The notes: generated by a model from the sequence alone, not told the origin. A stretch of 64,000 nt of DNA from Oscillospiraceae bacterium (GCA_015065935.1 SVPI01000004.1:1-64000); one strand, 5' to 3'; counted from the first letter of the stretch, positions 9,756-19,322 are shown. Translations and numbers: made by a program.

Positions 9756-11267
9756 GTGAAAAAATTTTTAGCCCTTATGCTATCACTTATTATGATAACT
9801 TCTTTTTGTGCTTGCGGCAAGGAGCAAAATGCAGAAAAATACTGTTTTAATTGTGGTAAAGCCATTACTGAAAATGCCTCTTTTTGCGAGCACTGCGGCG
9901 CAAATATAAAAGAGCACCTTGCTCAAACTTCAAGCGGTACATCTACAAATGCGACCTCCACAACCGCATCTGCCACGAGTAAAACCACCTCGACTGCTTC
10001 TACCACAAGTAAAACTACCGCTTCAAGCAAACCCACCATCAGCACAACTACTTCGGGTAAACCTACATCTTCACAGTTTGATATTCAACAAAAAATCAAA
10101 AATATGGGAGAAAACATTACAGTTCTCATTCCCGGTTCCTCCACCGATGTGAAATATCAGCTTTATGAACAACGCTATTCTCAGCTTTGCGGTGGTAAAA
10201 TTGACTGGGTTACCGGAAATGGTTATTCCGAATTACAGCAAAAGCTCGCTTCAATGCATATGAGCGATGAAGCACCTGATGTTTACTACTTTTCAAATCA
10301 GGATTATCCTTCTATTCTATATAAGGGTATTCTTGCTCCCCTTGATGGCCTAATTGATTTAAACCATAAAGTTTTTGATAATAATAAAGCATATATTAAC
10401 GGACTACGCTGGGAAGGAAAATGTTATTTAATTCCCGAAATCGGCACAACCCGAGACCTTTTAGTTAACAAAAAAATTCTAACCAATGCCGGGGTTCCAA
10501 AAAATCAGTGGCCTGATGCACAATACAAAGCAGGAACCTGGACCTGGGATAGCATGCTTTCTCTAATTAAAAAAGTTTCGAATGCAAATACCGGTATTTA
10601 CGGTTTTGCATCGGGTAATAATCTACTCTATGCTTTCGCAAGTTCGACAGGTACTGATTTTGTTAAGCGTTCAGGAACCAATTTTGTTTCAAATGTTAAA
10701 AGCAATGAAATTACACGAGCAATGAATATGATGAAAACGATTATAACAAATCCCAGCTATACACCAACAAACAGCGCATCAAATACCAATCTTTTTAAAG
10801 AAAACAAAATTTGCTTGTATTATGAAAGATTGGAACTGACATCTGACAGCAAGCTGGGAACAATGCTTAAAAACGGAGAAATTTTCTTTGCTCCATTCCC
10901 CCGTGACCCCAAGGTTAATAAAACTTATAAAACAGGTGATATTTGTGGACTTTCAATTCCTGCCAGTGCAAAGCACGTGAAAGGCGCCACCGCTTATATC
11001 CTTGCTCACTATGCCTCGGACGATTACACGAATGCAATAAACGACCTATACGGCTCCCACAACAACTGGAATGCAGATGCCCTTGATTATTACGAAAATC
11101 TTATGAAACGCGAAGCAGTGCTTTGCTTCTCACTTGGCATTAAGGAAATTCAAACAATGCTGTGGAGCGCCACCTCGACAAATAACCTGGCAAGTATTGC
11201 AAACTGGGAGGCCATATCTACCGAGCTTAACTCAAAAATGCAACAAGAACTTGATATGTTAGGTTAA
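9756..11267 (+). CDS. Lipoprotein: zinc ribbon, Ser/Thr-rich linker, extracellular solute-binding (family 1-like) domain
   Basis: GTG start 9756 with RBS aaagggga; lipobox TSFCAC; YCFNCGKAITENASFCEHCG zinc ribbon; C-terminal SBP-like region. Confidence 0.75.
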   Translation: MKKFLALMLSLIMITSFCACGKEQNAEKYCFNCGKAITENASFCEHCGANIKEHLAQTSSGTSTNATSTTASATSKTTSTASTTSKTTASSKPTISTTTSGKPTSSQFDIQQKIKNMGENITVLIPGSSTDVKYQLYEQRYSQLCGGKIDWVTGNGYSELQQKLASMHMSDEAPDVYYFSNQDYPSILYKGILAPLDGLIDLNHKVFDNNKAYINGLRWEGKCYLIPEIGTTRDLLVNKKILTNAGVPKNQWPDAQYKAGTWTWDSMLSLIKKVSNANTGIYGFASGNNLLYAFASSTGTDFVKRSGTNFVSNVKSNEITRAMNMMKTIITNPSYTPTNSASNTNLFKENKICLYYERLELTSDSKLGTMLKNGEIFFAPFPRDPKVNKTYKTGDICGLSIPASAKHVKGATAYILAHYASDDYTNAINDLYGSHNNWNADALDYYENLMKREAVLCFSLGIKEIQTMLWSATSTNNLASIANWEAISTELNSKMQQELDMLG

Positions 11268-11278
11268 TCAATAAACAA

Positions 11279-11305
11279 GGCGGCGAAATTTCGCCGTCTT
11301 TTTCT
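11279..11305 (+). terminator. Terminator
   Basis: ggcggcgaaatttcgccgtctttttc. Confidence 0.75.
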
Positions 11306-11308
11306 TTG

Positions 11309-11419
11309 CCTTCCTATGACGAGGAAGGGGGACCGCTTGCGGTGGAAGGAGAGAAATTTAAAATCTCTCCCTCAGTCTTTTTGCTAGGCAAAAATCCAGC
11401 TCCCTCATCAGAGGGAGCC
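11309..11419. repeat. MITE-like interspersed repeat, copy 1
   Basis: ccttcctatgacgaggaagg...gctccctcatcagagggagcc; near-identical to 12576-12687. Confidence 0.75.
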
Positions 11420-11424
11420 TTGGT

Positions 11425-11680
11425 TTAGTTGGTATTTCCAATTTTGCACTGTGTTCCGTCGTGCTTGATTTCATAATTATCCTTTAAAATTAAATCATCA
11501 ATGAAAACGAACTGATAGCCCTGCTCTTTAAGGGTTTTGAGAATTTGCGGCAGGGCTTCGGGGGTAAACTCGGCATCGTTATGGAAAAGAACGATAGAGC
11601 CGTTTTTAACCTTACTCGTTACCCGTTTGCAAATGCTCTCTGCTGTGGCATTATCCTTCCAGTCAAGGTAATCTACATCA
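11425..11680 (-). pseudogene. Truncated duplicate of the polysaccharide deacetylase C-terminus
   Basis: Translation WKDNATAESICKRVTSKVKNGSIVLFHNDAEFTPEALPQILKTLKEQGYQFVFIDDLILKDNYEIKHDGTQCKI is almost identical to the C-terminus of the 12694-13455 CDS; N-terminal catalytic part absent. Confidence 0.85.
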
Positions 11681-11755
11681 GATACAAAAGTAAAGATTGT
11701 AAAGATTGTAAACATCATAGAAATATGTTATTATAATAGTGCGAGGTGAAATTAA

Positions 11756-12544
11756 ATGATTAGTTATATTTTTAAAAGTAAAATAAAAAATATCTTAGTA
11801 TCAATTTTTTCAATAATCATTATATGCATAAAACTTGATGAATTACACAAATATATCTTGTTGCAAGCATGGGATTATATAATATTAAAATTTATTGGTT
11901 TAGTGCCATTCATACTAATTTTTTTGTATATGGTTACATTAAAAAGAGATTATAAAATTAAACAATTCCTTTTCCCGATATCATTTGCGATTTTTACATT
12001 GACCACTATTTTTTCAATAACAAATTGCTTTGATGAATATACATTTGCATCTATAAATGGACTAATTCGGCTTTTCATCAGTTTGATTATAAAAATTGTT
12101 CTGATTACAGGATACACTTTTTGCTTTGTAGGAACTTTATCAAACTTTAAACGGATAAATTTTTTGCGCTTAGGATTACCGATTTGTATTATAACAATTT
12201 TCATTCAGAGGGTATCTTATAATCATTTGGTTAATTGGATAGGAAATATGTTTTTTTCAACTCTTTACTATTTGAATGAAAGTTTTAGAGCAAGTATACT
12301 ATTATTATTTTACATAAGTATTTTTATTTTGACATTAACTAAAAAGAGTGAATATATTGATATAACACCCTTCGTTGAGGAGAGAAAAATAAAAAAGGCA
12401 ACCAAAAAAGCAAAAAGGCTTGCGAATGAAAATCCTGAAGAGTCTTCTCCACTATTGGTGCCAGAGGGTTCTTGGCGTTGTATGGGTTGCGGCGAAATAT
12501 TACCCGATGATAAAAATGAGTGCGAATGTGGATATAAAAGATAA
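11756..12544 (+). CDS. AT-rich multi-pass membrane protein with C-terminal zinc-ribbon tail
   Basis: Several hydrophobic segments, then WRCMGCGEILPDDKNECECGYKR. Confidence 0.7.
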   Translation: MISYIFKSKIKNILVSIFSIIIICIKLDELHKYILLQAWDYIILKFIGLVPFILIFLYMVTLKRDYKIKQFLFPISFAIFTLTTIFSITNCFDEYTFASINGLIRLFISLIIKIVLITGYTFCFVGTLSNFKRINFLRLGLPICIITIFIQRVSYNHLVNWIGNMFFSTLYYLNESFRASILLLFYISIFILTLTKKSEYIDITPFVEERKIKKATKKAKRLANENPEESSPLLVPEGSWRCMGCGEILPDDKNECECGYKR

Positions 12545-12548
12545 AAAA

Positions 12549-12570
12549 GACGGCTAAAAGCCGTTTTTTT
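12549..12570 (+). terminator. Terminator
   Basis: acggctaaaagccgttttttt. Confidence 0.75.
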
Positions 12571-12575
12571 CTTTG

Positions 12576-12687
12576 CCTTCCTCTGACGAGGAAGGGGGAC
12601 CGCTTGCGGTGGAAGGAGAGAAAATTCAAAATCTCTCCCTCAGTCTTTTTGCTACGCAAAAATCCAGCTCCCTCGTCAGAGGGAGCC
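12576..12687. repeat. MITE-like interspersed repeat, copy 2
   Basis: ccttcctctgacgaggaaggg...gctccctcgtcagagggagcc; terminal arms are inverted, related sequences. Confidence 0.75.
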
Positions 12688-12693
12688 GTTGTT

Positions 12694-13455
12694 CTAATTG
12701 TCATTTTCAATTTTACACTGCGTTCCGTCGTGCTTGATTTCGTAATTATCCTTTAAGATTAAATCATCAATGAAAACGAACTGATAGCCCTGCTCTTTGA
12801 GGGTTTTAAGGATTTGCGGCAGGGCTTCTGGGGTAAACTCGGCATCGTTATGGAAAAGAACGATACTGCCGTTTTTAACCTTGCTTGTCACACGCTTACA
12901 AATACTTTCGGGTGTGGCGGTATCTTTCCAGTCGAGGGAATCAACATCCCACTGCACTGTGTACATTTTTGCGTTTTCCACCGTTTCAATAACGGCGTTG
13001 TTATAATCCCCATAGGGCACGCGAATCAGGTTTGGAGTTTTGCCTGTTATTTTGGCAATTTTCTCGTTGCAGGCGGTGATTTCCGCCATCATTTGCTCTT
13101 TACTTAACTGCGGCATATGCGGGTGTGTGTTTGAATGGTTATGAATTTGGTGGCCTGCATCGCTTAGCTGTTTTACCGATTCGGGATATTTATCAACCCA
13201 GGCGCCCACCACAAAAAATGTGGCAACAGCATCATACTCGGCTAAAATTTTAATAAGCTCCTCGGTATCATCATTTCCCCAGGCGGCATCAAAGGAGAGC
13301 GCCACCTTTTTGTCAGTTGTTTCAACACAGTAAATAGGCAGTTTTTTATCACTTTTAGCAGATGCCCCGATACCGCCGAAAAGCACCACCGCTAACGCTA
13401 GCACCACACTGCAAAAAACGGTTAACTGCTTTTTGGTTATTACTAAACATTTCAT
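12694..13455 (-). CDS. Polysaccharide deacetylase (CE4, PdaB/sporulation-like)
   Basis: VALSFDAAWGNDDTEELIKIL, HNHSNTHPHMPQLS, IRVPYGDYNN, GSIVLFHND. Confidence 0.9.
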   Translation of the reverse strand: MKCLVITKKQLTVFCSVVLALAVVLFGGIGASAKSDKKLPIYCVETTDKKVALSFDAAWGNDDTEELIKILAEYDAVATFFVVGAWVDKYPESVKQLSDAGHQIHNHSNTHPHMPQLSKEQMMAEITACNEKIAKITGKTPNLIRVPYGDYNNAVIETVENAKMYTVQWDVDSLDWKDTATPESICKRVTSKVKNGSIVLFHNDAEFTPEALPQILKTLKEQGYQFVFIDDLILKDNYEIKHDGTQCKIENDN

Positions 13456-13510
13456 ACTTATTCCCCCTGTAAAACAAGTTTATGAGGGGGAGCCTGTCAG
13501 TTATGCAAAT

Positions 13511-13542
13511 AAAAAGCGTGGGTTAACGCCCACGCTTTTTTC
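13511..13542 (-). terminator. Terminator
   Basis: aaaaagcgtgggttaacgcccacgctttttt. Confidence 0.8.
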
Positions 13543-14971
13543 GCTTTATGAAAACAAAATAAATTAGCACCGCAACGGCATAAACCATAACGGTTATTGC
13601 CGACATTTTCTTGCCGTCAACCGTAAGACTTGAAAGTGGCAGGTTGGCGCAAAAATCAATAGTCCAAAGGCTGTAATTAGAAAGAACTCCCGAAATTAAA
13701 AACAGAGGCTTTGATAAAAACACAAAGGGTGAGACCACTGCGCAAAGAGCCAAAACAAGCACCGCCGACACCGAATAGTTAATAAGCAAATTGGCAAGGA
13801 GAGAAACAAGGCTTACCCTATTAAAGGTGTACATTAAAATGGGCAGGGTTGTTATGTTGGCACTAAGGGACACCACAATAACATTTATAACATCGTAAAG
13901 TATTTTACGGTGGCGCAGTCTATCTACCTTTATAAAGTCATTTATTATGGGCGTTAAAACCAAAATACCGAAGGTTGCCGCCAGAGTTAAAAGAAGTGAC
14001 ACGCTATATGCGCCATAGGGGCAAGCGAAAAGAATAACAATGGTTGTTGCGGCAAGGGCGCAGAGGGAGTCCCCTTCCCTATTAAGAAAAATTGCCATAG
14101 TCAAAATGAAATAGGCTATACCGGACCGAACCACCGGCATTGAAAAGCCGCAAAACAGCATTATAAAGAAAATCACTATGAGCGTTATAACGCCCTTAAC
14201 CTTACGCCGTGGGAAAAGTCTGCCTAAAACCACCATAACGGCGGCGCAAACGGTGGTAAAATGGGTGCCGGACACAACGACCATATGAAGAATGCCGCTT
14301 ATCTGCATATTGGCGTAGGTTATATCATCAATGCCCGAGCTATCCCCCACAATAACCGCCAAAACAAACTGCGCCGTTCTGCCTGAAAGGTTATTAGTAA
14401 CGGTTTTGCGCACTGTGTTTTGGAGCTTACCCATAGCAAATTCCAAAGGATTTGCACATTTTTTATGGTCGGTTATATTAACACTAAAACCCTGAAGGTA
14501 AATGTTCTGAGAAAAGCTGTGGTTGTTATTATCCGTCATAGATAAATCCGCAGTGGCAGTTATTTTATCGCCACGCTCAACGCCATTTGGATTTTCTCCA
14601 ACATAAAGACTGATTTTAACCCCTGCAAGACCTTTGCCGTTTAAGCTTTTAAGGTTACCCGTTGCCCAATAGCCGTGTTTGCTTTTATTTACCCCGGTTA
14701 CTGCCACAACTATTTTGCCGTTTTTATCCGCATTCTGCCTTGCAAAATTAACATTGCCGTTTGCAAAGCTGCCCGCAAAAATGAACACAAGAAAAACAAA
14801 GGCTACAAGAATTATTTGTAGCCTTTGTGCTTTAAAAATAAACGAAAGAGCAAGCGCTGAAAGGAAAAATGTAACTGCAATAGCTAAAAACAAACCAAGG
14901 TTTATTTTGAGTAAAAATGACAGCAGCAAAACAAGAGCGCCTGCAAATAAAACAGGCCTTTTAATGATCAT
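13523..14971 (-). CDS. ComEC/Rec2 family competence membrane protein lacking the metallo-beta-lactamase domain
   Basis: N-terminal TM plus OB-like DUF4131 region and competence core (LAVIVGDSSGIDDITYANMQISGILHMVVVSGTHFTTV); ends after the membrane domain. Confidence 0.85.
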   Translation of the reverse strand: MIIKRPVLFAGALVLLLSFLLKINLGLFLAIAVTFFLSALALSFIFKAQRLQIILVAFVFLVFIFAGSFANGNVNFARQNADKNGKIVVAVTGVNKSKHGYWATGNLKSLNGKGLAGVKISLYVGENPNGVERGDKITATADLSMTDNNNHSFSQNIYLQGFSVNITDHKKCANPLEFAMGKLQNTVRKTVTNNLSGRTAQFVLAVIVGDSSGIDDITYANMQISGILHMVVVSGTHFTTVCAAVMVVLGRLFPRRKVKGVITLIVIFFIMLFCGFSMPVVRSGIAYFILTMAIFLNREGDSLCALAATTIVILFACPYGAYSVSLLLTLAATFGILVLTPIINDFIKVDRLRHRKILYDVINVIVVSLSANITTLPILMYTFNRVSLVSLLANLLINYSVSAVLVLALCAVVSPFVFLSKPLFLISGVLSNYSLWTIDFCANLPLSSLTVDGKKMSAITVMVYAVAVLIYFVFIKRKKRGR

Positions 14972-15513
14972 TAGTCTTTAAAAAACAAGGGTAATTTATG
15001 GAGGAAGATAATGTCATCCCTATCGGCTGCATCGCCCTCTGCCAAAACTGCGCAAGCGGCAGCCTCGGTGGCACCTGTTTTGCTAACAAGCTCTCTGACA
15101 GCGTTTAAGGATTCGCCTGTGCTGATAACATCATCAACAATTAAAACCTTTTTACCGCTTATTTTTTCCACATCCTCCATACCAAGGAAAAGCTTTTGCT
15201 CCTTAGCGGTGGTAATAGAACGAACGGTAACACTAACGGGGTCACGCATATAAACCTTAACACCCTTACGGATAACTATGTAAGGCTTGCCCGACTGCCT
15301 TGCCATTTCATAGGCAAGGGGAATGCTTTTAGCCTCGGGAGTGATAATAAAATCAAATTCGGGCACTTTTTTTAAAAGCTCAGCAGCCGCCGCAACGGTT
15401 ACCTCAACGTCGCCAAAAAGGATAAATGCGGCAATATCAAGCTTATCGCTGACAGGGAATTTTTCAAGGCTTCGCTCCAGCCCTGCAATGTTCATTTTGT
15501 AAAATTCAGACAT
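14971..15513 (-). CDS. Phosphoribosyltransferase family protein (adenine PRT-like)
   Basis: KVLIVDDVISTGESLNAV PRPP motif. Confidence 0.85.
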   Translation of the reverse strand: MSEFYKMNIAGLERSLEKFPVSDKLDIAAFILFGDVEVTVAAAAELLKKVPEFDFIITPEAKSIPLAYEMARQSGKPYIVIRKGVKVYMRDPVSVTVRSITTAKEQKLFLGMEDVEKISGKKVLIVDDVISTGESLNAVRELVSKTGATEAAACAVLAEGDAADRDDIIFLHKLPLFFKD

Positions 15514-15533
15514 TTAAAACACCTCTTTAAAAA

Positions 15534-15875
15534 TCAGCCTGGTGGCCAGGATAAATTTCTGCGAGCCAGCAGATGAAAATGAATGTGGCCAACGGTCTGA
15601 CCGCCATCCTCACCGCAGTTATTAACCACCCTAAAGCCCTTTTGCAAATTTTCCTGCTTTGCTATTTCAGCAACAGCCTCAAAAACCTTTGCAACCAGGA
15701 AACTGTTTTCGCCGTTTATTTCGGCGGCGCTTTTAATATGCTCCTTGGGGATTACAATAGCGTGGAAGGGAGCCTGCGGGTCGATATCCAAAAAGGCATA
15801 GACCCACTCATTTTCATAAACCTTTGTAGAAGGGATTTCCCCTTTAACAATTTTGCAAAAAAGACAGTCGTTCAT
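15534..15875 (-). CDS. HIT family protein (HinT-like)
   Basis: CLFCKIVKGEIPSTKVYE, GQTVGHIHFHLLARRNLSWPPG. Confidence 0.95.
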   Translation of the reverse strand: MNDCLFCKIVKGEIPSTKVYENEWVYAFLDIDPQAPFHAIVIPKEHIKSAAEINGENSFLVAKVFEAVAEIAKQENLQKGFRVVNNCGEDGGQTVGHIHFHLLARRNLSWPPG

Positions 15876-15878
15876 TTT

Positions 15879-18506
15879 TTATGCTCCTAAAATTTTTGCT
15901 AAAATATCCTTTGCCGCGCTGATGGCAGCCTCGGCTTTAGCAATATTTTTGCCGCCTGCCATAGCGCAATCGGGCTTGCCGCCGCCGTTGCCATCAGCAA
16001 GCTTTGCAATTTCTCTTACAATGTCGCCCGCCTTTGCGCCTGCCTTTACAGCATCGGCACCGCAGGTAACGCAGAAGGTAAGCTTTTCGCCGTTAACGCC
16101 GCCAAGAGCGCAAACGAAATCGCTGTGGTCGCCCTTAACCTTTTCGGCCATATTGCGAAGCTCATCGGGAGTAATATCTTTAAAGAGGGCTGAAACAAGC
16201 TTTAAGCTGCCAACAGAAAGGGCATTTTTAACAATTTCCTCAACCTTGCCGCCTGCAAGCTTTGCTTCAAGCTTGGCAATTTCCTTGTTAGCATCCTTAA
16301 GTTCGGCGCCCAGCTGTCTTGCGCGGGCGGCAATATCAGCAACATTTGATGCCTTAAGGGCCGCTGCGGTATCAAGCATAAGAGCCTTATCCTTATTTAA
16401 AAGGTCAAGCACATTAAGGCCTGTAAGGCCTTCGATTCTTCTAACACCTGCCGCAACAGATGCCTCGGAAACAATGCGGAAAAGTCCTAATTTCGCGGTG
16501 TTATCAATGTGTGTACCGCCGCAGAACTCAACCGATTTATCTGAAATTTCAACAACCCTTACAAACTCGCCGTACTTTTCGCCAAAGAGTGCCATTGCAC
16601 CAAGCTTTTTAGCCTCGGCAATAGGCATTTCCTCGTTCACAACGGTAATGCCTGCAAGAATATTTTTATTAACCTCTGTTTCTACTGCACCAATTTCCTC
16701 AGCGGTTAAAGCGGAGAAATGAGTGAAGTCGAAACGGACAACGTTTTCGTTAACAAAGGAACCTGCCTGCTCAACGTGGGTTCCAAGCACCTTACGAAGG
16801 GCGGCCTGCAAAAGGTGGGCCGCGGTGTGGTTGCGGCGAATGGCAAGGCGGCGTTCATCATCAATTTTTACCGTAACGCTATCCCCTACCGAAACGGCAC
16901 CGTTTTTAACGGTTCCGAAATGGGTAAACACACCACCTGCTGTTTTCTTGGTATCGGTAACGCTGAAGGTAAAGCCATTGGCTGTGATTTCGCCTGTGTC
17001 ACCAACCTGACCGCCGCTTTCTCCATAGAAAACGGTTTTATCAAGAACTATAACGGCCTTGGTGTTTTCTCCTGCAAGGGTAACGTGCTCGTTATCACAA
17101 ACAATATCTAAAACCTTAGCGGAGCACTCTTTTTCGGTGTAACCCAAAAACTCGGTAGCAGGAACGGAATCAAAGCTAATGCCATCGCTTTTCCAGCTCT
17201 CGGCATCGGCAGATTTGCGGGCGTTTCTCGCCTTGTTTCTCTGCTCCTCCATAAGTTCCTTAAAGCGTGCCTCATCAACATCCATTCCCTTTTCGGCTAA
17301 GATATCCTTAGTTAAATCAAAGGGAAATCCATAGGTATCGTAAAGCTTAAAGGCATCATCCCCCGAAAGGGTTCCGCCCGCTTTAGTAAGGGAGCTTAAC
17401 ATATTAAGACCCTGGTCAACGGTTTTGTTAAAGTTTGCCTCTTCATTATTTATAACTCGGGCAATAAGCTCACGCTTTTCAAGAAGTTCAGGGTAGCCCG
17501 ATTTGTTCTCATTTATAACGGCATCACACAGCTCCATAAAGAAGGCGCCGCTAATACCAATTAGCTTTCCGTGGCGCACTGCGCGGCGGATAATACGGCG
17601 AAGCACATAGCCTCTGCCCTCGTTTGAGGGGATAATGCCATCGCTAATCATAAAGGTAGATGCCCTTGCGTGGTCGGTAATAGCGCGAATGGAAATATCA
17701 ACATCCTTATCCTTGCCATATTCCTTGCCCGAAATGGCGCAAACCTTGTTTAAAATATTACGGATGGTGTCAACCTCGAACATATTGTCAACATCCTGCA
17801 TAACGCAGGCAAGGCGCTCAAGGCCCATACCTGTGTCAATGTTTTTGTTTTCAAGCTCGGTATATGTACCGTCACCCATATTGTTAAACTGGGAGAAAAC
17901 ATTGTTCCAAATTTCCATATAGCGGTCGCAGTCACAGCCGGGCTTGCAGTTTTCACTGCCGCAGCCGTATTTTTCACCGCGGTCAAAATAAATTTCGGAA
18001 CAGGGGCCGCAGGGGCCTGTGCCGTGCTCCCAGAAGTTATCTGCCTTACCAAGGCGAACAATGTGCTCCTCGGGTACGCCGATAATATCCTTCCAAATGT
18101 CGTATGCCTCATCGTCCTCCTCATAAATTGAGGGCCAAAGCCTGTCAGAGGGAATTTCCAGAGTAACGGTTAAAAACTCCCAAGCCCATTTAATGGCTTC
18201 AACCTTGAAATAGTCACCAAAGGAGAAGTTGCCAAGCATCTCAAAATATGTGCCGTGGCGAGCAGTGTGACCAACGCGCTCAAGGTCGGGTGTTCTGATA
18301 CACTTTTGGCAGGTGGTAACCCTTTTTGAGGGAGGGGTAACCTCGCCTGTGAAATACTTTTTCATAGGCGCCATACCTGAGTTTATAAGCAAAAGAGAAT
18401 TATCGTTATTGGGAACAAGCGAAAAGCTTGAAAGGCGCAAATGGCCCTTGCTTTCAAAAAAGGCAAGATACTTTTCTCTTAATGTGTTAAGTGACATCCA
18501 TTCCAT
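15879..18506 (-). CDS. alaS: Alanyl-tRNA synthetase
   Basis: LREKYLAFFESKGH, NSGMAPMKKYF, GPCGPCSEIYFD, FCGGTHIDNTA. Confidence 0.98.
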   Translation of the reverse strand: MEWMSLNTLREKYLAFFESKGHLRLSSFSLVPNNDNSLLLINSGMAPMKKYFTGEVTPPSKRVTTCQKCIRTPDLERVGHTARHGTYFEMLGNFSFGDYFKVEAIKWAWEFLTVTLEIPSDRLWPSIYEEDDEAYDIWKDIIGVPEEHIVRLGKADNFWEHGTGPCGPCSEIYFDRGEKYGCGSENCKPGCDCDRYMEIWNNVFSQFNNMGDGTYTELENKNIDTGMGLERLACVMQDVDNMFEVDTIRNILNKVCAISGKEYGKDKDVDISIRAITDHARASTFMISDGIIPSNEGRGYVLRRIIRRAVRHGKLIGISGAFFMELCDAVINENKSGYPELLEKRELIARVINNEEANFNKTVDQGLNMLSSLTKAGGTLSGDDAFKLYDTYGFPFDLTKDILAEKGMDVDEARFKELMEEQRNKARNARKSADAESWKSDGISFDSVPATEFLGYTEKECSAKVLDIVCDNEHVTLAGENTKAVIVLDKTVFYGESGGQVGDTGEITANGFTFSVTDTKKTAGGVFTHFGTVKNGAVSVGDSVTVKIDDERRLAIRRNHTAAHLLQAALRKVLGTHVEQAGSFVNENVVRFDFTHFSALTAEEIGAVETEVNKNILAGITVVNEEMPIAEAKKLGAMALFGEKYGEFVRVVEISDKSVEFCGGTHIDNTAKLGLFRIVSEASVAAGVRRIEGLTGLNVLDLLNKDKALMLDTAAALKASNVADIAARARQLGAELKDANKEIAKLEAKLAGGKVEEIVKNALSVGSLKLVSALFKDITPDELRNMAEKVKGDHSDFVCALGGVNGEKLTFCVTCGADAVKAGAKAGDIVREIAKLADGNGGGKPDCAMAGGKNIAKAEAAISAAKDILAKILGA

Positions 18507-18533
18507 CGTTTATTACTTCCTAACTAAAATTTT

Positions 18534-19322
18534 CTAAAATCCGCGGGAGGAACCGCCGCCGCCGAAGCTGCCGCCGCCACCGGAAAATCCTCCTCCGCCC
18601 GAAAAGCCTCCACCCGAGCCGAAGCCACCACCGAAGCCGCCACCAGAATAGCGGGAGTGCCTGGAGGTAAGGGCAAAGAAATATAAAAGACCGGGATTTT
18701 TAATCAGCACAAAAATCACTACCGCCAAAACAGCGATAAAATAAACCAAATCCAAAAGGGTCATTTCCTCTTCCTCTTCATCGGACAAGAGATAATTATC
18801 ATCGACCTTTTCTTCTATTCCGAATTCGTTATATACCTCGCTGATAATAGCCTTGTGAACGCTTTTAAGTCCTGCGGAAAAGTCATTATTCTTAAGGTAC
18901 GGCACGGCATAGTTATCAAGCATTCTGCCTGCCTTGGCATCGTTAATGGCGCCCTCTAGGCCGTAGCCCACCTGAATAGTAACCTCACGGTCGGAAACCG
19001 AAAGCAGCAAAACAACGCCTGTGTCGGTTTCCTTTTCTCCAACGCCCCATTTTTCCCCAAGATTAAGGGCGTAGGAATTAACATCCTCACCCTCCAAGGA
19101 ATTTACCGTTACAACAACCACCTGTGCTTTGGTGGCCTTGTAAAGGGCAACTGCCGACTGCATAATTTCGGCTTCATCGGAAGCCGAAATAACATCGGCA
19201 AAGTCGTTAACGAAAAATTCGTTTGTGGGGTTTGGAATTTGCGCCGCGCCCGTTAAAATGCAAACAGACACTAAAACAGCGCAAATAAGCGCTAAAAGGC
19301 GAATGCCTTTGCTCTTAATCAA
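18534..19322 (-). CDS. TPM domain protein (YgcG-like) with Gly-rich tail
   Basis: FVNDFADVISASDEAEI, GEKWGVGEKETDTGVVLLLS, C-terminal GGGFGGGFGSGGGFSGGGG. Confidence 0.9.
   Translation of the reverse strand: MIKSKGIRLLALICAVLVSVCILTGAAQIPNPTNEFFVNDFADVISASDEAEIMQSAVALYKATKAQVVVVTVNSLEGEDVNSYALNLGEKWGVGEKETDTGVVLLLSVSDREVTIQVGYGLEGAINDAKAGRMLDNYAVPYLKNNDFSAGLKSVHKAIISEVYNEFGIEEKVDDNYLLSDEEEEEMTLLDLVYFIAVLAVVIFVLIKNPGLLYFFALTSRHSRYSGGGFGGGFGSGGGFSGGGGFSGGGGSFGGGGSSRGF

Noticed and set aside
13440-13520. Possible third copy of the MITE-like repeat near gagggggagcctgtcag
   Set aside because: Only a short GC-rich match; lacks both arms of the repeat.
15853-16722. 289-aa plus-strand ORF
   Set aside because: Antisense to the alaS C-terminal region; low-complexity Ser/Ala/Pro translation typical of shadow ORFs.
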